64,000 nucleotides of DNA from Paracoccaceae bacterium (GCA_028097405.1 JAOHEK010000001.1:1-64000), one strand, 5' to 3'; positions 43,762-53,890 are shown, numbered from the stretch's first letter. A program made the numbers and translations. The notes: generated by a model from the letters alone, not told the origin.

Positions 43762-45057
43762 TCACTCGCTACCGGTTTCCGCTTCGGCCACCGAAATAAA
43801 CCGTGCCAGATCAGAGTCAGCCGAAGCATCCGCCTCGACATAGTTCTCAAGCAGCGCGTCAGGCGCCAGAACCACATCCCGGATCACCGAGGGGCCATCG
43901 CCCGCAGGCCCATAGGTTTTGCCATTGACGGCAAAGTACAACGATCCCGCATTACCAGCTCGCAAGGTTGCGGCCTCTTCGGTCAGCGGCACGTCGAATT
44001 CTTCGCCAGCATCCAAGATTTTCTCAAAGATTACGGTGCCATCGGCCCCTCGAACCCGCACCCAAGACGGGCGTACCGCCAAAAGCGAGACCGATGGCGC
44101 TGACGCCGCCACCACCTGTACTTCGGGCAAAAGGTTGTCGATGTCGAACCGCGCCACGTCTTCGGTGCCTGACGGCAAACCTGACGTAGCGCCCGGAACG
44201 GCAAACGGAAGGTTGTCGGGCCGCGGCACTTGCCGTGCGGTGATTAGCCGCTCGTCACGGGTTGGGGCCAGCGTACCCACGGAATCAGGATCAATCGATG
44301 AAATCGGCCCATCCCGCGACGCCAGCACTGGCAAATCCAAGGCTTCGGGGCGCGATAACCGGTCAAACCGTTCGGTGACCGGGGCCACTAGTGCGTCGTT
44401 GTCGGTGCTTCCGTCTTCGCGCGCCAGAACCGCCGAGCTAAGCGGATCAAGATCAGCCAAAACCTGCGGCGTCTGGTCAACCGGCGTCAAACGCACCTTT
44501 TGCACTTCTTGCAGAACAAACCAACCGCCATAGCCCAACCCGCCTAGCAAGACTAAAAGGACTGCAATCGAGCCAAGCGCGCGCGGCTCAAGCCCCGACA
44601 TCAGAGCTTCGCCCTTGGGCAAATAGCTGACGGATGGGTTTGTAAAGGGATCGCGCAAATGGTCCGTTTTATCGGACGACATGCGGGATTTCTTTACGCC
44701 CGGCGCTTTGTCAGAGCGGATGCTGGCATCGGGGGACATGCCGTGGGCAACCTCAAAACCGCCCTCGCGGCAAAAGGTTTCGAACGCCCATTCGGGGTCA
44801 AGTCCCAGATACCGCGCATAAGATCGCACATAACCCGCGACAAACCCCGGCGTATCAAAAGCCGAGGGGTCAGTATTTTCGATGGCGGAAATATAAGTGG
44901 CTTTGATCTTAAGCTCGCGCTGAACGTCCAACAAGGACTTGCCCTTGGTCGCGCGTTCACCGCGCATGACATCGCCCATAGACAGCTCAAAATCGTCGAA
45001 ACCCTTCAGCTTCGACGCTTCGACCTCTTGGTCTGGCGGCTTGCGGCGCCCACTCAT
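43762..45057 (-). CDS. RodZ-like HTH transmembrane protein
   Basis: 431 aa. N-terminal HTH_25 domain (residues about 15-85, MGDVMRGERATKGKSLLDVQRELKIKATYISAIE), a cytoplasmic linker, one membrane span (LGSIAVLLVLLGGLGYGGWFVLQ, about 160-182), an acidic periplasmic linker and a C-terminal DUF4115 domain (VRPSWVRVRGADGTVIFEKI...FAVNGKTYGP). RodZ links MreB filaments to the wall elongation machinery; the assignment is by architecture. The rodZ-ispG neighbourhood is widely conserved. Confidence 0.85.
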   Translation of the reverse strand: MSGRRKPPDQEVEASKLKGFDDFELSMGDVMRGERATKGKSLLDVQRELKIKATYISAIENTDPSAFDTPGFVAGYVRSYARYLGLDPEWAFETFCREGGFEVAHGMSPDASIRSDKAPGVKKSRMSSDKTDHLRDPFTNPSVSYLPKGEALMSGLEPRALGSIAVLLVLLGGLGYGGWFVLQEVQKVRLTPVDQTPQVLADLDPLSSAVLAREDGSTDNDALVAPVTERFDRLSRPEALDLPVLASRDGPISSIDPDSVGTLAPTRDERLITARQVPRPDNLPFAVPGATSGLPSGTEDVARFDIDNLLPEVQVVAASAPSVSLLAVRPSWVRVRGADGTVIFEKILDAGEEFDVPLTEEAATLRAGNAGSLYFAVNGKTYGPAGDGPSVIRDVVLAPDALLENYVEADASADSDLARFISVAEAETGSE

Positions 45058-45169
45058 CTTGTCTGCCCCAATATTCTCATCATCTTTCCCCAGGATCGGG
45101 CGGCAGAATCGCCCGAAGCTTTATGTATTACGTCATAACACATAGATAAAATGCGGTCACGGGATCAGT

Positions 45170-46393
45170 TTACGCGGAAAGCTCGGCCCGATTAAGCGCA
45201 CAATGGGACCAAAGTGCGTCCATCGCCCTTACCAAAGCATCAATTTCCTTGGATCCATGCACCGGCGATGGCGTGAAACGCAACCGTTCGGTCCCGCGCG
45301 GCACCGTCGGATAGTTGATCGGCTGAACATAGATTCCATTATCGTTCAGCAACATGTCCGACAATGTTTTCGTATGAACCGGATCGCCGACAATCACCGG
45401 AACGATATGGCTGCCGTGATCGATCAGTGGCAAACCAAGCGCACGAAAGCGCGTTTTCAAGATGCGCGCTTGCGTTTGATGCATATCCCGGCGTGCCTGA
45501 TCGGATTTCAGCAATCGAACCGAGGTCGCAGCACCCGCTGCAATGGTCGGCGCCAGCGATGTCGTAAAGATGAAGCCCGGCGCGTAAGATCTTATGGCGT
45601 CACACATTTTCGCAGTCGCCGCAATATATCCGCCCATCACACCATAGGCTTTTGCCAAAGTGCCGTTGATGATGTCAATCCGATGCGCCAGACGGTCCCG
45701 TTCGGCCACGCCGCCACCGCGCGGACCATACATGCCCACCGCGTGCACCTCGTCGATATAGGTCAAAGCGCCAAACTCGTCGGCCAGATCGCAAATCTCT
45801 TCGATGGGTCCGAAATCGCCGTCCATGGAATAGATCGATTCAAAGACAATCAGCTTCGGTGCATCTGCATCGTCGGCTTCCAACAACTGGCGCAGATGCG
45901 CTACGTCGTTGTGCCGGAAAATCCGCTTTGCCCCACCGTTACGCCGTACGCCTTCGATCATTGATGCGTGGTTCAACGCATCCGAATAGATAATCAAACC
46001 GGGAAACAGCTTTGGCAGTGTCGAAAGTGTCGCATCATTCGCAATGTAAGCGCTGGTGAACAACAACGCGGCTTCTTTGCCATGCAAATCCGCCAGTTCT
46101 ACTTCCAATTCGTTATGGTAAGCCGTTGTTCCGCTTATATTTCGCGTACCACCTGACCCGGCACCGGTCTTGTCCAACGCATCATGCATGGCCGCCAAAA
46201 CCTCTGGATGCTGGCCCATGCCCAGATAGTCGTTGCCACACCAAACTGTGACCGGGCGTTCGGTGCCGTCAGGCTTCTGCCAGGTCGCGTTCGGAAACTG
46301 CCCTTGAGCCCGCACAATGTCGATAAATGTGCGATAACGGCCTTCATCATGAAGCTTCTGGATCGCTGTGTCCAAGTGGGCAGTATAGTCCAA
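45170..46393 (-). CDS. hemA: 5-aminolevulinate synthase (C4/Shemin pathway)
   Basis: 407 aa PLP enzyme condensing glycine and succinyl-CoA to 5-aminolevulinate, first step of heme biosynthesis in alphaproteobacteria. Motifs: [50 protein letters not shown], and the PLP lysine in [15 protein letters not shown]. Length and N-terminus ([21 protein letters not shown]) are family-typical. No clear FnrL or AerR site was found in the upstream 90 bp. Confidence 0.97.
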   Translation of the reverse strand: MDYTAHLDTAIQKLHDEGRYRTFIDIVRAQGQFPNATWQKPDGTERPVTVWCGNDYLGMGQHPEVLAAMHDALDKTGAGSGGTRNISGTTAYHNELEVELADLHGKEAALLFTSAYIANDATLSTLPKLFPGLIIYSDALNHASMIEGVRRNGGAKRIFRHNDVAHLRQLLEADDADAPKLIVFESIYSMDGDFGPIEEICDLADEFGALTYIDEVHAVGMYGPRGGGVAERDRLAHRIDIINGTLAKAYGVMGGYIAATAKMCDAIRSYAPGFIFTTSLAPTIAAGAATSVRLLKSDQARRDMHQTQARILKTRFRALGLPLIDHGSHIVPVIVGDPVHTKTLSDMLLNDNGIYVQPINYPTVPRGTERLRFTPSPVHGSKEIDALVRAMDALWSHCALNRAELSA

Positions 46394-46482
46394 GGTCGTG
46401 CTCCTAAGCCGGAGATTGAGTGATGATCACGTATTATGTCACTAAGTTGACTGAAAATAGAGAACAAATTGACGCGGAACGT

Positions 46483-47097
46483 TTAGTCCCTGATCACAAT
46501 TTCGCAATCTCCCGGCCCTCCGCTGCTTTCACAGCCCGCTCGCGCGGCGTCGTCCGTCTGTCCTATACCCCAACTTCCCGATTTCCCTGATATCGCAAAG
46601 GCTTTCGGCGATTTCGCTTTGCGGTAAGTTCTGTCAAAGGCGACGGTCGCATCAATCGACAGTGTCAAATCACGCGACTTGTAGCGCTTCGGCACGACCT
46701 GAGCCGCGACCTTACAGTTTTGCGTGCCGTTCGACTTCATCGCATTGCACGCGGCAACCGCCGCACGGCTTGCAGCTTCGGGTGTGTGGTAATTCATCGC
46801 GGCCTGAATGCTGTCATGCACCATTCCGTCATCGGGCGAATAGGCGATCGCGGCGTAATACCGAACCGGCTGGCGCAACTGTTGGGCCATCAAAGGGATG
46901 ATGCCGGTCACAATCTTCTGTTCCAGTTCGGTAAGTTCTGCCGCCATCCGAATGCTGTGACCTTTTTCGGAAAACAGCGCCCGTTGTGCATCGCGCTCGG
47001 TCAGCACATCGCCCACCGCAGGCGACGCCAAAAGCAAAAGTGCCAGAAAGCCGAAAGCCCGAAAATCGAAAGATAAAAAATCAAAAGACAACCGCAT
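46483..47097 (-). CDS. Secreted DUF4189-like protein upstream of hemA
   Basis: 204 aa with a signal peptide (FGFLALLLLASPAVG). Two weak repeats resemble the DUF4189 pattern of Tyr-x-Ala-Ile-Ala...Ala-Ala-x-x-Cys: YYAAIAYSPDDGMVHDSIQAAMNYHTPEAASRAAVAAC and KAFAISGKSGSWGIGQTDDAARAGC, each ending near a second cysteine (TQNCKV, GDCEI). The N-terminus is duplicated (SFDFLSFDF), reflecting a short purine-rich repeat in the DNA. Lies 89 bp upstream of hemA, same strand. Function unknown. Confidence 0.6.
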   Translation of the reverse strand: MRLSFDFLSFDFRAFGFLALLLLASPAVGDVLTERDAQRALFSEKGHSIRMAAELTELEQKIVTGIIPLMAQQLRQPVRYYAAIAYSPDDGMVHDSIQAAMNYHTPEAASRAAVAACNAMKSNGTQNCKVAAQVVPKRYKSRDLTLSIDATVAFDRTYRKAKSPKAFAISGKSGSWGIGQTDDAARAGCESSGGPGDCEIVIRD

Positions 47098-47208
47098 GTT
47101 TCACCTCATCATTGCCAACTGATACCCGGCCCCGCGACAAACCACCAGCGCTCTGGACGCCGCCTCAAACTCCGCTACGCTACCCGCAAACAGACAGGAG
47201 CCAACCCC

Positions 47209-48597
47209 ATGACACTCGACGCCGTTCTTGCCCAAATCGACTCGGATCTTGACGCTTCCATCGATCGCCTGAAAGACCTCCTCCGTATCCCCTCAATTTC
47301 GACCGACCCCGCCTTTAAGGACGACTGCCAGAAAGCCGCCGACTGGCTGGTCGCCGATCTGGTCTCGTTGGGCGTCGACGCCGAAGCTAGGCCCACCCCC
47401 GGCCATCCTATGATCATCGGCCACGTCGGTGAAGGTGCGCCGCACCTCATGTTCTACGGCCACTACGACGTCCAACCCGTCGATCCCCTAAACCTGTGGA
47501 ACCGCGACCCCTTTGATCCCGCCATCGAAGACACGCCCAAAGGCAAAGTCATTCGTGCGCGCGGCGCCTGCGACGACAAAGGCCAGTTGATGACCTTCGT
47601 GGAAGCCTTCCGCGCATGGAAAACCGTCCACGGCAAATGGCCCTGCAAAATCACCTTCATCCTTGAAGGCGAAGAGGAATCCGGCTCGCCGTCCCTTGTG
47701 CCGTTCCTGAAGGAAAACGCGCCAGAACTCAGCCAGCCCGACATCGCTATGATCTGCGACACCGGCCTTTTTGACCGCGACACCCCCGCCATCACCACCA
47801 TGCTGCGCGGGCTTTTGGGCGAAGAACTGACGATCAAGGGCGCCGACAAAGACCTGCACTCGGGCATGTTCGGTGGTGCCGCCATCAACCCCATCCGTGT
47901 CCTCACCCGCATCATCGCCTCCCTCCACGACGAAACCGGGCGCATCACTGTGCCCAATTTCTACGACGGTGTGCCCGAGCTTTCGAACTCCCAAAAGGCC
48001 CAGTGGGAAAACCTTGGCTTCGACGCCAAAGGCTTCTTGGCCGACGTCGATCTTTCGGTCCCAGCAGGCGAACAGGGGCGCAGCGTTCTGGAAATGATCT
48101 GGTCGCGGCCCACCTGCGAAGTGAACGGCATCTGGGGCGGCTATACCGGCGACGGCTTCAAAACAGTCCTTCCAGCCGAGGCCTCTGCGAAAATCTCGTT
48201 CCGCCTTGTCGGCACCCAAGACCCAATGGAAATCCGCAAAAACTTCCGCGCTATGGTCGAATCCATGCTTCCACAAGATTGCACGGTCGAATTCGCAGAC
48301 CACGGAGCCGGCCCCGCCAGCGTCATGTCGACAGAAGACCCGGCCTTTGAGGCCGCACGCCTCGCCCTTACTGACGAATGGCCCAACGCCGCGGCCTGCA
48401 TCGGCTCGGGCGGATCAATCCCCATCGCCGGTTACTTTCAAGAATACCTCGGCCTGCCGTCAATGCTGATCGGCTTCGGGCTGGACGACGATCAATTGCA
48501 CTCCCCAAACGAGAAATACGACCTTAGGAGCTTTCACAAAGGCATCCGAAGCTGGGCCCGGGTGCTGGATGCGCTGACCCAAACTGACACAGCTTAG
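47209..48597 (+). CDS. M20-family dipeptidase
   Basis: 462 aa. Di-zinc peptidase of the CNDP/ArgE/DapE group: HYDVQPVDPLNLW with the metal His and its Asp, RGACDDKGQL with the bridging Asp, LEGEEESGSPS with the catalytic Glu pair, and ICDTGLF. A dimerisation lobe sits in the middle (KDLHSGMFGGAAINP). It likely hydrolyses dipeptides or acylated amino acids; specificity cannot be read. Its stop overlaps the end of the converging gene by 4 bp. Confidence 0.92.
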   Translation: MTLDAVLAQIDSDLDASIDRLKDLLRIPSISTDPAFKDDCQKAADWLVADLVSLGVDAEARPTPGHPMIIGHVGEGAPHLMFYGHYDVQPVDPLNLWNRDPFDPAIEDTPKGKVIRARGACDDKGQLMTFVEAFRAWKTVHGKWPCKITFILEGEEESGSPSLVPFLKENAPELSQPDIAMICDTGLFDRDTPAITTMLRGLLGEELTIKGADKDLHSGMFGGAAINPIRVLTRIIASLHDETGRITVPNFYDGVPELSNSQKAQWENLGFDAKGFLADVDLSVPAGEQGRSVLEMIWSRPTCEVNGIWGGYTGDGFKTVLPAEASAKISFRLVGTQDPMEIRKNFRAMVESMLPQDCTVEFADHGAGPASVMSTEDPAFEAARLALTDEWPNAAACIGSGGSIPIAGYFQEYLGLPSMLIGFGLDDDQLHSPNEKYDLRSFHKGIRSWARVLDALTQTDTA

Positions 48598-49766
48598 CGG
48601 GTTGGAGGATACACAGGCGGCTCGCCTGCAAAGTACGCAGCCATATTGGCTTCCAGCCTCGCACGCAGCGCACTGTCACACCCAATCGTCTTCGCAAGAT
48701 CCAATGCGGGCTTCCGGTTGTCTCTGAAAACCTCGGCCGATACCACGATCATGGGAACGAAACGGCTCAAGACGTCGACCGTTTCCTGATCCGTGGTGCG
48801 GGAATCCGCTTCGCCGGTCGAGTAGTTTCTCGTCGTCTCTGTCTCGGTATATATCAAGGAACGAGTTGGATCACCGCAGGTGCCAATGGCATCTTGACGG
48901 GCCAAACCCCACAAAGCGATTGAGTTTGTAAAGCCTGCCCCTTTGGGGATTTTCCGCACGGCAGATTGCCAACCAGTTGACCTCTTGCCCCTTTCGTCCG
49001 CTTTTCTGGCCCGCCAGACCCAATCGAGCACGTCAAATTCCCCATCGTGAAGTAGCCGGAACACCGACGGTATCCAAATAGCATTGAAGACATCAGTGGT
49101 TTCAATGGACGACAGGAAGCCAAGTTCTACGGATATTGTCGGATCAAGGTTTTCAACATAGTCGGCCCGCATTTCGTCGTAGCGCCCTCTGAAGTTCAAA
49201 TCCCAATCCGCAGTATTGGTCCAAGTGAAGAAATTCGGCACAGAAACGGTCTGGCGAATATCCCGCACCATTTCTTCAACTATGAAATTGTCCGCCACTT
49301 CAGCATAAGAAACGTCGTTTTCAACCCACGAAGGCTCGTTAAAGTCTCCCGTAATTGCCACGTAATTGCGTCTAGCAAACTGAAAAGCCATTTCCTCGCT
49401 TACGGCCCCAAAGCGCGCGTTCCACGCTATGTGTCCAGGACTCCCAAGCGCAGTCGCATCAGCACTACAATCAAATTGAAATAACCTCGTCGCAGTGGTC
49501 CACTTATCAGCGAGAACGGCGCGAACTCGGTCTATACAATCTTGGCCGTCCAACTCCTGCAAAACGTCCATTTGATCCTTGAGGTGTGGTACGATGCGTC
49601 CATTCCAAACCGCCATGGTGATGTCGGCTTCGGCGACACCCAACGCCTCTGCCAGCGCGACCAACTGATCAACCGCCGAGCGTGTCGGATCAAACCGATC
49701 ATTATCCGCACCAGCCGGCCATGCTAAAAGCACCCCAAGAACAACATATCGCAGCATACCGCTCAA
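48594..49766 (-). CDS. Secreted protein of unknown function
   Basis: 390 aa, possibly starting at the second Met (MLRYVVLGVLLAWPAGA, signal peptide). No motif recognised. The mature part is moderately acidic with few cysteines, and rich in Trp and Asp (WDLNFRGRYDEMRADYVENL; FDVLDWVWRARKADERG). It lies tail-to-tail with the M20 gene, overlapping 4 bp, and has no evident operon partner. It could be a lineage-specific protein. Confidence 0.6.
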   Translation of the reverse strand: MSGMLRYVVLGVLLAWPAGADNDRFDPTRSAVDQLVALAEALGVAEADITMAVWNGRIVPHLKDQMDVLQELDGQDCIDRVRAVLADKWTTATRLFQFDCSADATALGSPGHIAWNARFGAVSEEMAFQFARRNYVAITGDFNEPSWVENDVSYAEVADNFIVEEMVRDIRQTVSVPNFFTWTNTADWDLNFRGRYDEMRADYVENLDPTISVELGFLSSIETTDVFNAIWIPSVFRLLHDGEFDVLDWVWRARKADERGKRSTGWQSAVRKIPKGAGFTNSIALWGLARQDAIGTCGDPTRSLIYTETETTRNYSTGEADSRTTDQETVDVLSRFVPMIVVSAEVFRDNRKPALDLAKTIGCDSALRARLEANMAAYFAGEPPVYPPTR

Positions 49767-50084
49767 CTCCGTGTTTCTATCTGTAAGTGAATTTCTACCG
49801 ATTTACCGATCGTCGAGCAACTACCCTACCCCATCCACCGACGTCATACCGACGTCATACCGACGCGATACCGATAGTGGTTTTTGCGCGATATCAGCAC
49901 CTTACGCCCTGATCGCCCTTCAACCCCCAACACCCACCGAACGCAGCACCTATATTTCGTTCAGGTTTGAAAAAATGCACCTCTCAAACAACCGCCTCAT
50001 TTTCGCCCCGGAAATTACGCAAACATAAAAGATCAGTGAACAAGGCAGCCCAATTTATGGGCCGGGTAGCAAAGGTTTTAAGGT
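49767..50084. other. Intergenic stretch with short tandem repeat
   Basis: 318 bp with no supported gene; the 85-aa ORF at 49771 has low-complexity, unlikely composition. The stretch contains the 11-bp tandem repeats at 49838-49876 and probably promoters for both flanking genes. Confidence 0.5.
49838..49876. repeat. 11-bp tandem repeats, CCGACGTCATA
   Basis: Two perfect copies, CCGACGTCATA at 49838 and 49849, a variant CCGACGCGATA at 49860, and a partial CCGATA. GACGTC is itself a palindrome, so this could be an operator cluster, but repeat number is small. Confidence 0.6.
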
Positions 50085-50393
50085 ATGACAGACGCAATGA
50101 AAGTGGCGAAGCAACGCCGCATCAGCTATAAAAATGACATCGTGAATATGGAAAAAGAGATCGCGGAACTGAAAGAATTGGTTGCTGACTTGGACAGTTT
50201 CCTAGAATTCGGCGACGCTCTTTTGACCAACACGGCACCAGCCGACGCTTCGGCTTCGACACCGAATGCGATCAGCGAACCGAAGGACAAGAATGCCGCC
50301 GACACGTCAGTTTCGGCGCGGAAGCCTTCCACACCGCGGGGCGACACAGACGATCAGATCTCGGCAATTCTGTCCCAACGCGCGGCCGGTTAA
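50085..50393 (+). CDS. Small coiled-coil protein of unknown function
   Basis: 102 aa. Residues 1-45 are a charged coiled coil (AKQRRISYKNDIVNMEKEIAELKELVADLDSFLEFG); the remainder is Ala/Ser/Pro-rich and probably disordered. AAGG lies just before the ATG. No family recognised. Soluble, cytoplasmic, likely a scaffold or regulator. It stands alone between the tandem-repeat region and the Hint-domain gene, with a roughly 300-bp gap (50394-50690) in which I see no gene. Confidence 0.5.
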   Translation: MTDAMKVAKQRRISYKNDIVNMEKEIAELKELVADLDSFLEFGDALLTNTAPADASASTPNAISEPKDKNAADTSVSARKPSTPRGDTDDQISAILSQRAAG

Positions 50394-50690
50394 GACCTGA
50401 GCGTTCAGGCGACAAAAATGGCCCATCTGACACTCGTCAGGCGGGCCAATACCCCATTCTTGCGATTGTTGCATCCATGCACGGCTGCCATCGCCAATCA
50501 TCCCCCCTCTTTCTTCAAGAATTACCTTGTGCCATAAGGCCTTATGGACTTGCCCCGAGAGGCGAGCCGCTTGAGGCAAAAATGATGGCGACCCTAAACA
50601 ATGGCGCGTCCCAATTTGGCAGACATCCAGATTGTGGCGACAACCTCGCATCGCGTTCGATGCATCCCATCTTGAGTGGAATCACTTAGG

Positions 50691-51788
50691 ATGGTCACCA
50701 GAACGATATTCCCCTTTGATAACGAAGCCTTGGTCGTCGACGCTTCGTCGCCCTTCCTTACGCCGGGCAGTTCGATCGTAAATGCTTCGGACACACCACT
50801 TGGTACGATTTTCGTATTTCAAGCCGGTTTTGACCGGGTGACGGTCACAATCGATGACACAGGCGGCAGTCCGGATGTTTTTGAGGATGATCTTCCCAAT
50901 CAACACGTCATCATCGACGGCGGCGGATTGGTCGCCAACGGCAACGGTGTCGAATCGGAATCCGAATTCCAGCTTCTAGAATTGGACGCATCGGGCAACA
51001 CAGTTGGCCCTCTTATTCCCGTTTCGATTTTTTCGCAGAATGGACAATTTTCCAACATCTGGGGTTTGTCGACTTCGGCAACGCTTGTACCGGGCACACG
51101 CTACACGGTTGCCACGGATACGGTCGCAGGCAGCAGCCCCTATGAGGATATCATCTGTTTCTGTAAAGGAACGATGATCCAAACTGCGACGTCTTCTATC
51201 CCTGTGGAATCATTGGCGAAGGGTGCGAGCATCAAAGAATTCGGCGGACGCGCGCCAAAAATTCGCGCCGTCTTCAGCACCGTTATTGATCACGAAACCT
51301 TATCCAGAAACCCTAAACTGCGCCCCATATGCATTTCAGCCGGGGCGCTCGGCAACGGTTTGCCGCACCGCGATCTGCGGGTGTCGCGCCAGCATCGGAT
51401 GCTGGTGTCATCAAAGATCGCCAAGCGAATGTTCGGTGCAATCGACGTACTTGTCCCCGCCATCAAGCTAACCGAACTCCCAGGCATTTACATCGATGAG
51501 AACATCAGCGAGGTCGAATACTTCCATATCCTGTTCGACAAGCACGAAGTGATATTTGCCGAGGGCGCGCCCTCGGAAAGCTTGTTCACTGGGCCCGAAG
51601 CGCTGAAAGCCGTGTCGCCCGCAGCTCGCGACGAGTTGTTCGAGATTTTTCCTGACATTGCCTCTCAAGACTTCTTTCCAGAAGCCGCGGCGATAATTCC
51701 GCCGGGAAAGGATCAGAAAAAGCTGATCGCCCGGCACCTTAAAAACCAAAAACCGATTTTGGAATTGATGAACAGCCAACCCAACTGA
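50691..51788 (+). CDS. Hint_2-domain protein (intein/hedgehog-like), roseobacter type
   Basis: 365 aa, starting at MVTRTIFPF (50691) rather than the track start at 50676. An N-terminal beta-rich domain (1-150) is followed by a Hint_2 domain beginning at the catalytic-type cysteine Cys156 in ICFCKGTMIQTATSSIPVESLAKG, with HRDLRVSRQHRMLVSSKIAKRMFG and VEYFHILFDKHEVIFAEGAPSESL. The family normally starts CFTPGT; here it is CFCKGT. Hint folds cut or splice at the first cysteine, but many Hint_2 proteins are of unknown activity. Probably exported; no classical signal peptide is visible. Confidence 0.8.
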   Translation: MVTRTIFPFDNEALVVDASSPFLTPGSSIVNASDTPLGTIFVFQAGFDRVTVTIDDTGGSPDVFEDDLPNQHVIIDGGGLVANGNGVESESEFQLLELDASGNTVGPLIPVSIFSQNGQFSNIWGLSTSATLVPGTRYTVATDTVAGSSPYEDIICFCKGTMIQTATSSIPVESLAKGASIKEFGGRAPKIRAVFSTVIDHETLSRNPKLRPICISAGALGNGLPHRDLRVSRQHRMLVSSKIAKRMFGAIDVLVPAIKLTELPGIYIDENISEVEYFHILFDKHEVIFAEGAPSESLFTGPEALKAVSPAARDELFEIFPDIASQDFFPEAAAIIPPGKDQKKLIARHLKNQKPILELMNSQPN

Positions 51789-51852
51789 CCCATGTCAGGC
51801 GGCAAGCACCGATCGGCGTTTCAATCCGAAATCATCCAATGAACATGTGAAG

Positions 51853-51929
51853 TGGCGCGGTTGACGGGGCTCGAACCCGCGACCCCCGGCGTGACAGGCC
51901 GGTACTCTAACCAGCTGAGCTACAACCGC
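51853..51929 (-). tRNA. tRNA-Asp(GTC)
   Basis: The minus strand forms a full cloverleaf: acceptor GCGGTTG/CAACCGC, D arm GCTC...GAGT, anticodon stem CCGGC/GCCGG with loop CTGTCAC (anticodon GTC), T arm GCGGG-TTCGAGC-CCCGT, discriminator G and encoded CCA. 77 nt. Confidence 0.97.
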
Positions 51930-51965
51930 GCGTGAGAGCGGGCATAAGGAAGGCACATGCCCTCG

Positions 51966-52889
51966 TCAAGCGGATTTGTGCAACTTTCTGTCCGCCGCCT
52001 GAAGCTTGGTCAAATGCCGGGCCAGTGCGTCGAAAACCAAGCGGACCCGTCGGTTGGTTTTCAATTCGCGAGGGGCTACCAGCCAGACCGGAAATTCGAA
52101 TGTCAGGACATCTGAGAGGATAGGAACCACCTCATCGGACATCGCCGCCATGCCGCTGCCGTTCGCGCCAATTCCAAGGCCGCGTTTGGTCAGCTCCCAA
52201 TGCACCAGATGGTTGGTCGATTTGGCAACAATGCTCGCCTCGGTCACGGGCACGCCGCGGGCGTTAAGCGCGGTAAGGAACTGACCTTCGTCACCGACAC
52301 CGATGAAGGGCACACCTGCTAGATCATCGACACTGCGAAAGGGGCCGTATTTTGCGACGAATGCAGGACTTGCAAACAATCCGCCCGCTTGGTTCCCCAT
52401 TTTGCGTGCTATCAAGTCTGGGTCGCTAGGCTCGGCGTTTCGGATGGCGATATCGGCTTCTCGACTGCGCAGATCCGACAGCGCATTGGTGGCGACGATG
52501 TCGATAACGATCCCGGGGTGTTCGGCTCTTAGGTGTTCGATCAAATCGGGCAGGATCACCATGGAATATATTTCGGACGCCGAGATTTTGACCTCGCCTT
52601 CGATGGATTGCGACTGGCCATTGGCGGCCAGCGAGAACCGGGCTGCAGCTTCCCCCATGTCGCGGACGTGTTCGGCGATTTCCAAGGCGGCGGGGGTTGG
52701 CACAACCTTGCGCCCTGCCCGTTCGAACAGCGTCACACCAAGTTCAGTCTCAAGGGCTGCGACTTGCCGCCCAAGCGTCGGTTGGGTCAAGTTCAAGGCG
52801 CGTGCCGCTGCGGACAGTGAGCCTTCTTCCAGCGTCGCCAGAAAGGCGCGTACCTGGTTCCAATCAAAAGTAATGGCCTGCCAATTCAT
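51966..52889 (-). CDS. LysR-family transcriptional regulator
   Basis: 307 aa. N-terminal winged helix (FLATLEEGSLSAAARALNLTQPTLGRQVAALETELGVTLF), then a co-inducer domain resembling periplasmic binding proteins. It is divergent from the SAM methyltransferase gene, 88 bp apart, so that gene is the likely target. Sensing ligand unknown. A T-N11-A-like site is not obvious in the short intergenic stretch. Confidence 0.92.
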   Translation of the reverse strand: MNWQAITFDWNQVRAFLATLEEGSLSAAARALNLTQPTLGRQVAALETELGVTLFERAGRKVVPTPAALEIAEHVRDMGEAAARFSLAANGQSQSIEGEVKISASEIYSMVILPDLIEHLRAEHPGIVIDIVATNALSDLRSREADIAIRNAEPSDPDLIARKMGNQAGGLFASPAFVAKYGPFRSVDDLAGVPFIGVGDEGQFLTALNARGVPVTEASIVAKSTNHLVHWELTKRGLGIGANGSGMAAMSDEVVPILSDVLTFEFPVWLVAPRELKTNRRVRLVFDALARHLTKLQAADRKLHKSA

Positions 52890-52977
52890 GCAAATACGTA
52901 TATCTTTAATGCAGATTTTGGGAATTTCTCTACATCATTGTATGTGTGATACCTCGCCCATGACAAGGAGAAACCCG

Positions 52978-53586
52978 ATGACCGATACCGCCTTTTGGGA
53001 CAAAATCGCCCCGCGCTATGCAAAGAGCAAGATTTCCAATCCAGATGCCTATGAAGAGACCCTGACGCGCACCATGCAGCATCTGAACGCCAGCGACCAC
53101 GTTCTGGAACTGGGCTGCGGCACCGGGTCGACCGCACTACGGCTTGCCGGAACCGTGAAGGCCTATACCGCCAGCGACATCTCACCCGCGATGATCGATA
53201 TTGCGCGCGCCAAACCAGGTGCCGAGGCCCTTGATCTGCGCGTGGCAGGGACCGATCGCACGTCCTATCACGATCTGAAACCGGATACTGTGTTGGCGTT
53301 CAACCTGCTGCATCTTTTGCCCGACCTTGACGGCGCACTGCATGATATCCACGCGATGTTGCCGCCGGGCGGCCTCTTTATTTCAAAGACGGCGGCCATT
53401 GGCGAGAAATGGTACTTCCGCCCCTTGCTGGCGGCGATGCAATTTATCGGGAAGGCCCCTTTTGCGCGGTTGATGAAAGTGCCCGAGATCGACGCGAAGA
53501 TCGAAGAGGCCGGATTCGAGCTGATCGAAACCGGATTGTACCCGCCTTCCACCCCAAGCCGGTTTGTGGTCGCACGCCGGATTTGA
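52978..53586 (+). CDS. Class I SAM-dependent methyltransferase
   Basis: 202 aa from ATG 52978 with AAGGAG upstream; the long track ORF from 52303 is antisense to the LysR gene upstream of this point. Motif I VLELGCGTGSTALRLAG, acidic motif II residue in YTASDISPAMIDIA, and a hydrophobic AFNLLHLLPDLDGAL stretch. Substrate unknown; the size and C-terminal hydrophobicity suggest a small lipid, quinone or toxic-metabolite acceptor. Divergent from LysR. Confidence 0.85.
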   Translation: MTDTAFWDKIAPRYAKSKISNPDAYEETLTRTMQHLNASDHVLELGCGTGSTALRLAGTVKAYTASDISPAMIDIARAKPGAEALDLRVAGTDRTSYHDLKPDTVLAFNLLHLLPDLDGALHDIHAMLPPGGLFISKTAAIGEKWYFRPLLAAMQFIGKAPFARLMKVPEIDAKIEEAGFELIETGLYPPSTPSRFVVARRI

Positions 53587-53814
53587 TCGCGACACGGGCT
53601 ATGCGATCTACGTTTAAGCTCCCCAACGGTCATCATGCTGGACCTATAATAGAAGCAGGCTGATCACGTCTGACAATGGCCTGTTTTCGACCGCTGATCG
53701 GGCCAAACCTGCTTCGATCCTAATGCCCGGTGCGATCCGACCGTGACGACCTTGCAACGTGATGTCACGAGAGGCTTGCAGCGCTGGCGCGAGTTGGCTA
53801 AACGGAACGCGGTC

Positions 53815-53890
<76 letters not shown>

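Noticed and set aside
52303-52977. N-terminal extension of the methyltransferase ORF
   Set aside because: Antisense to LysR; RBS and natural start at 52978.
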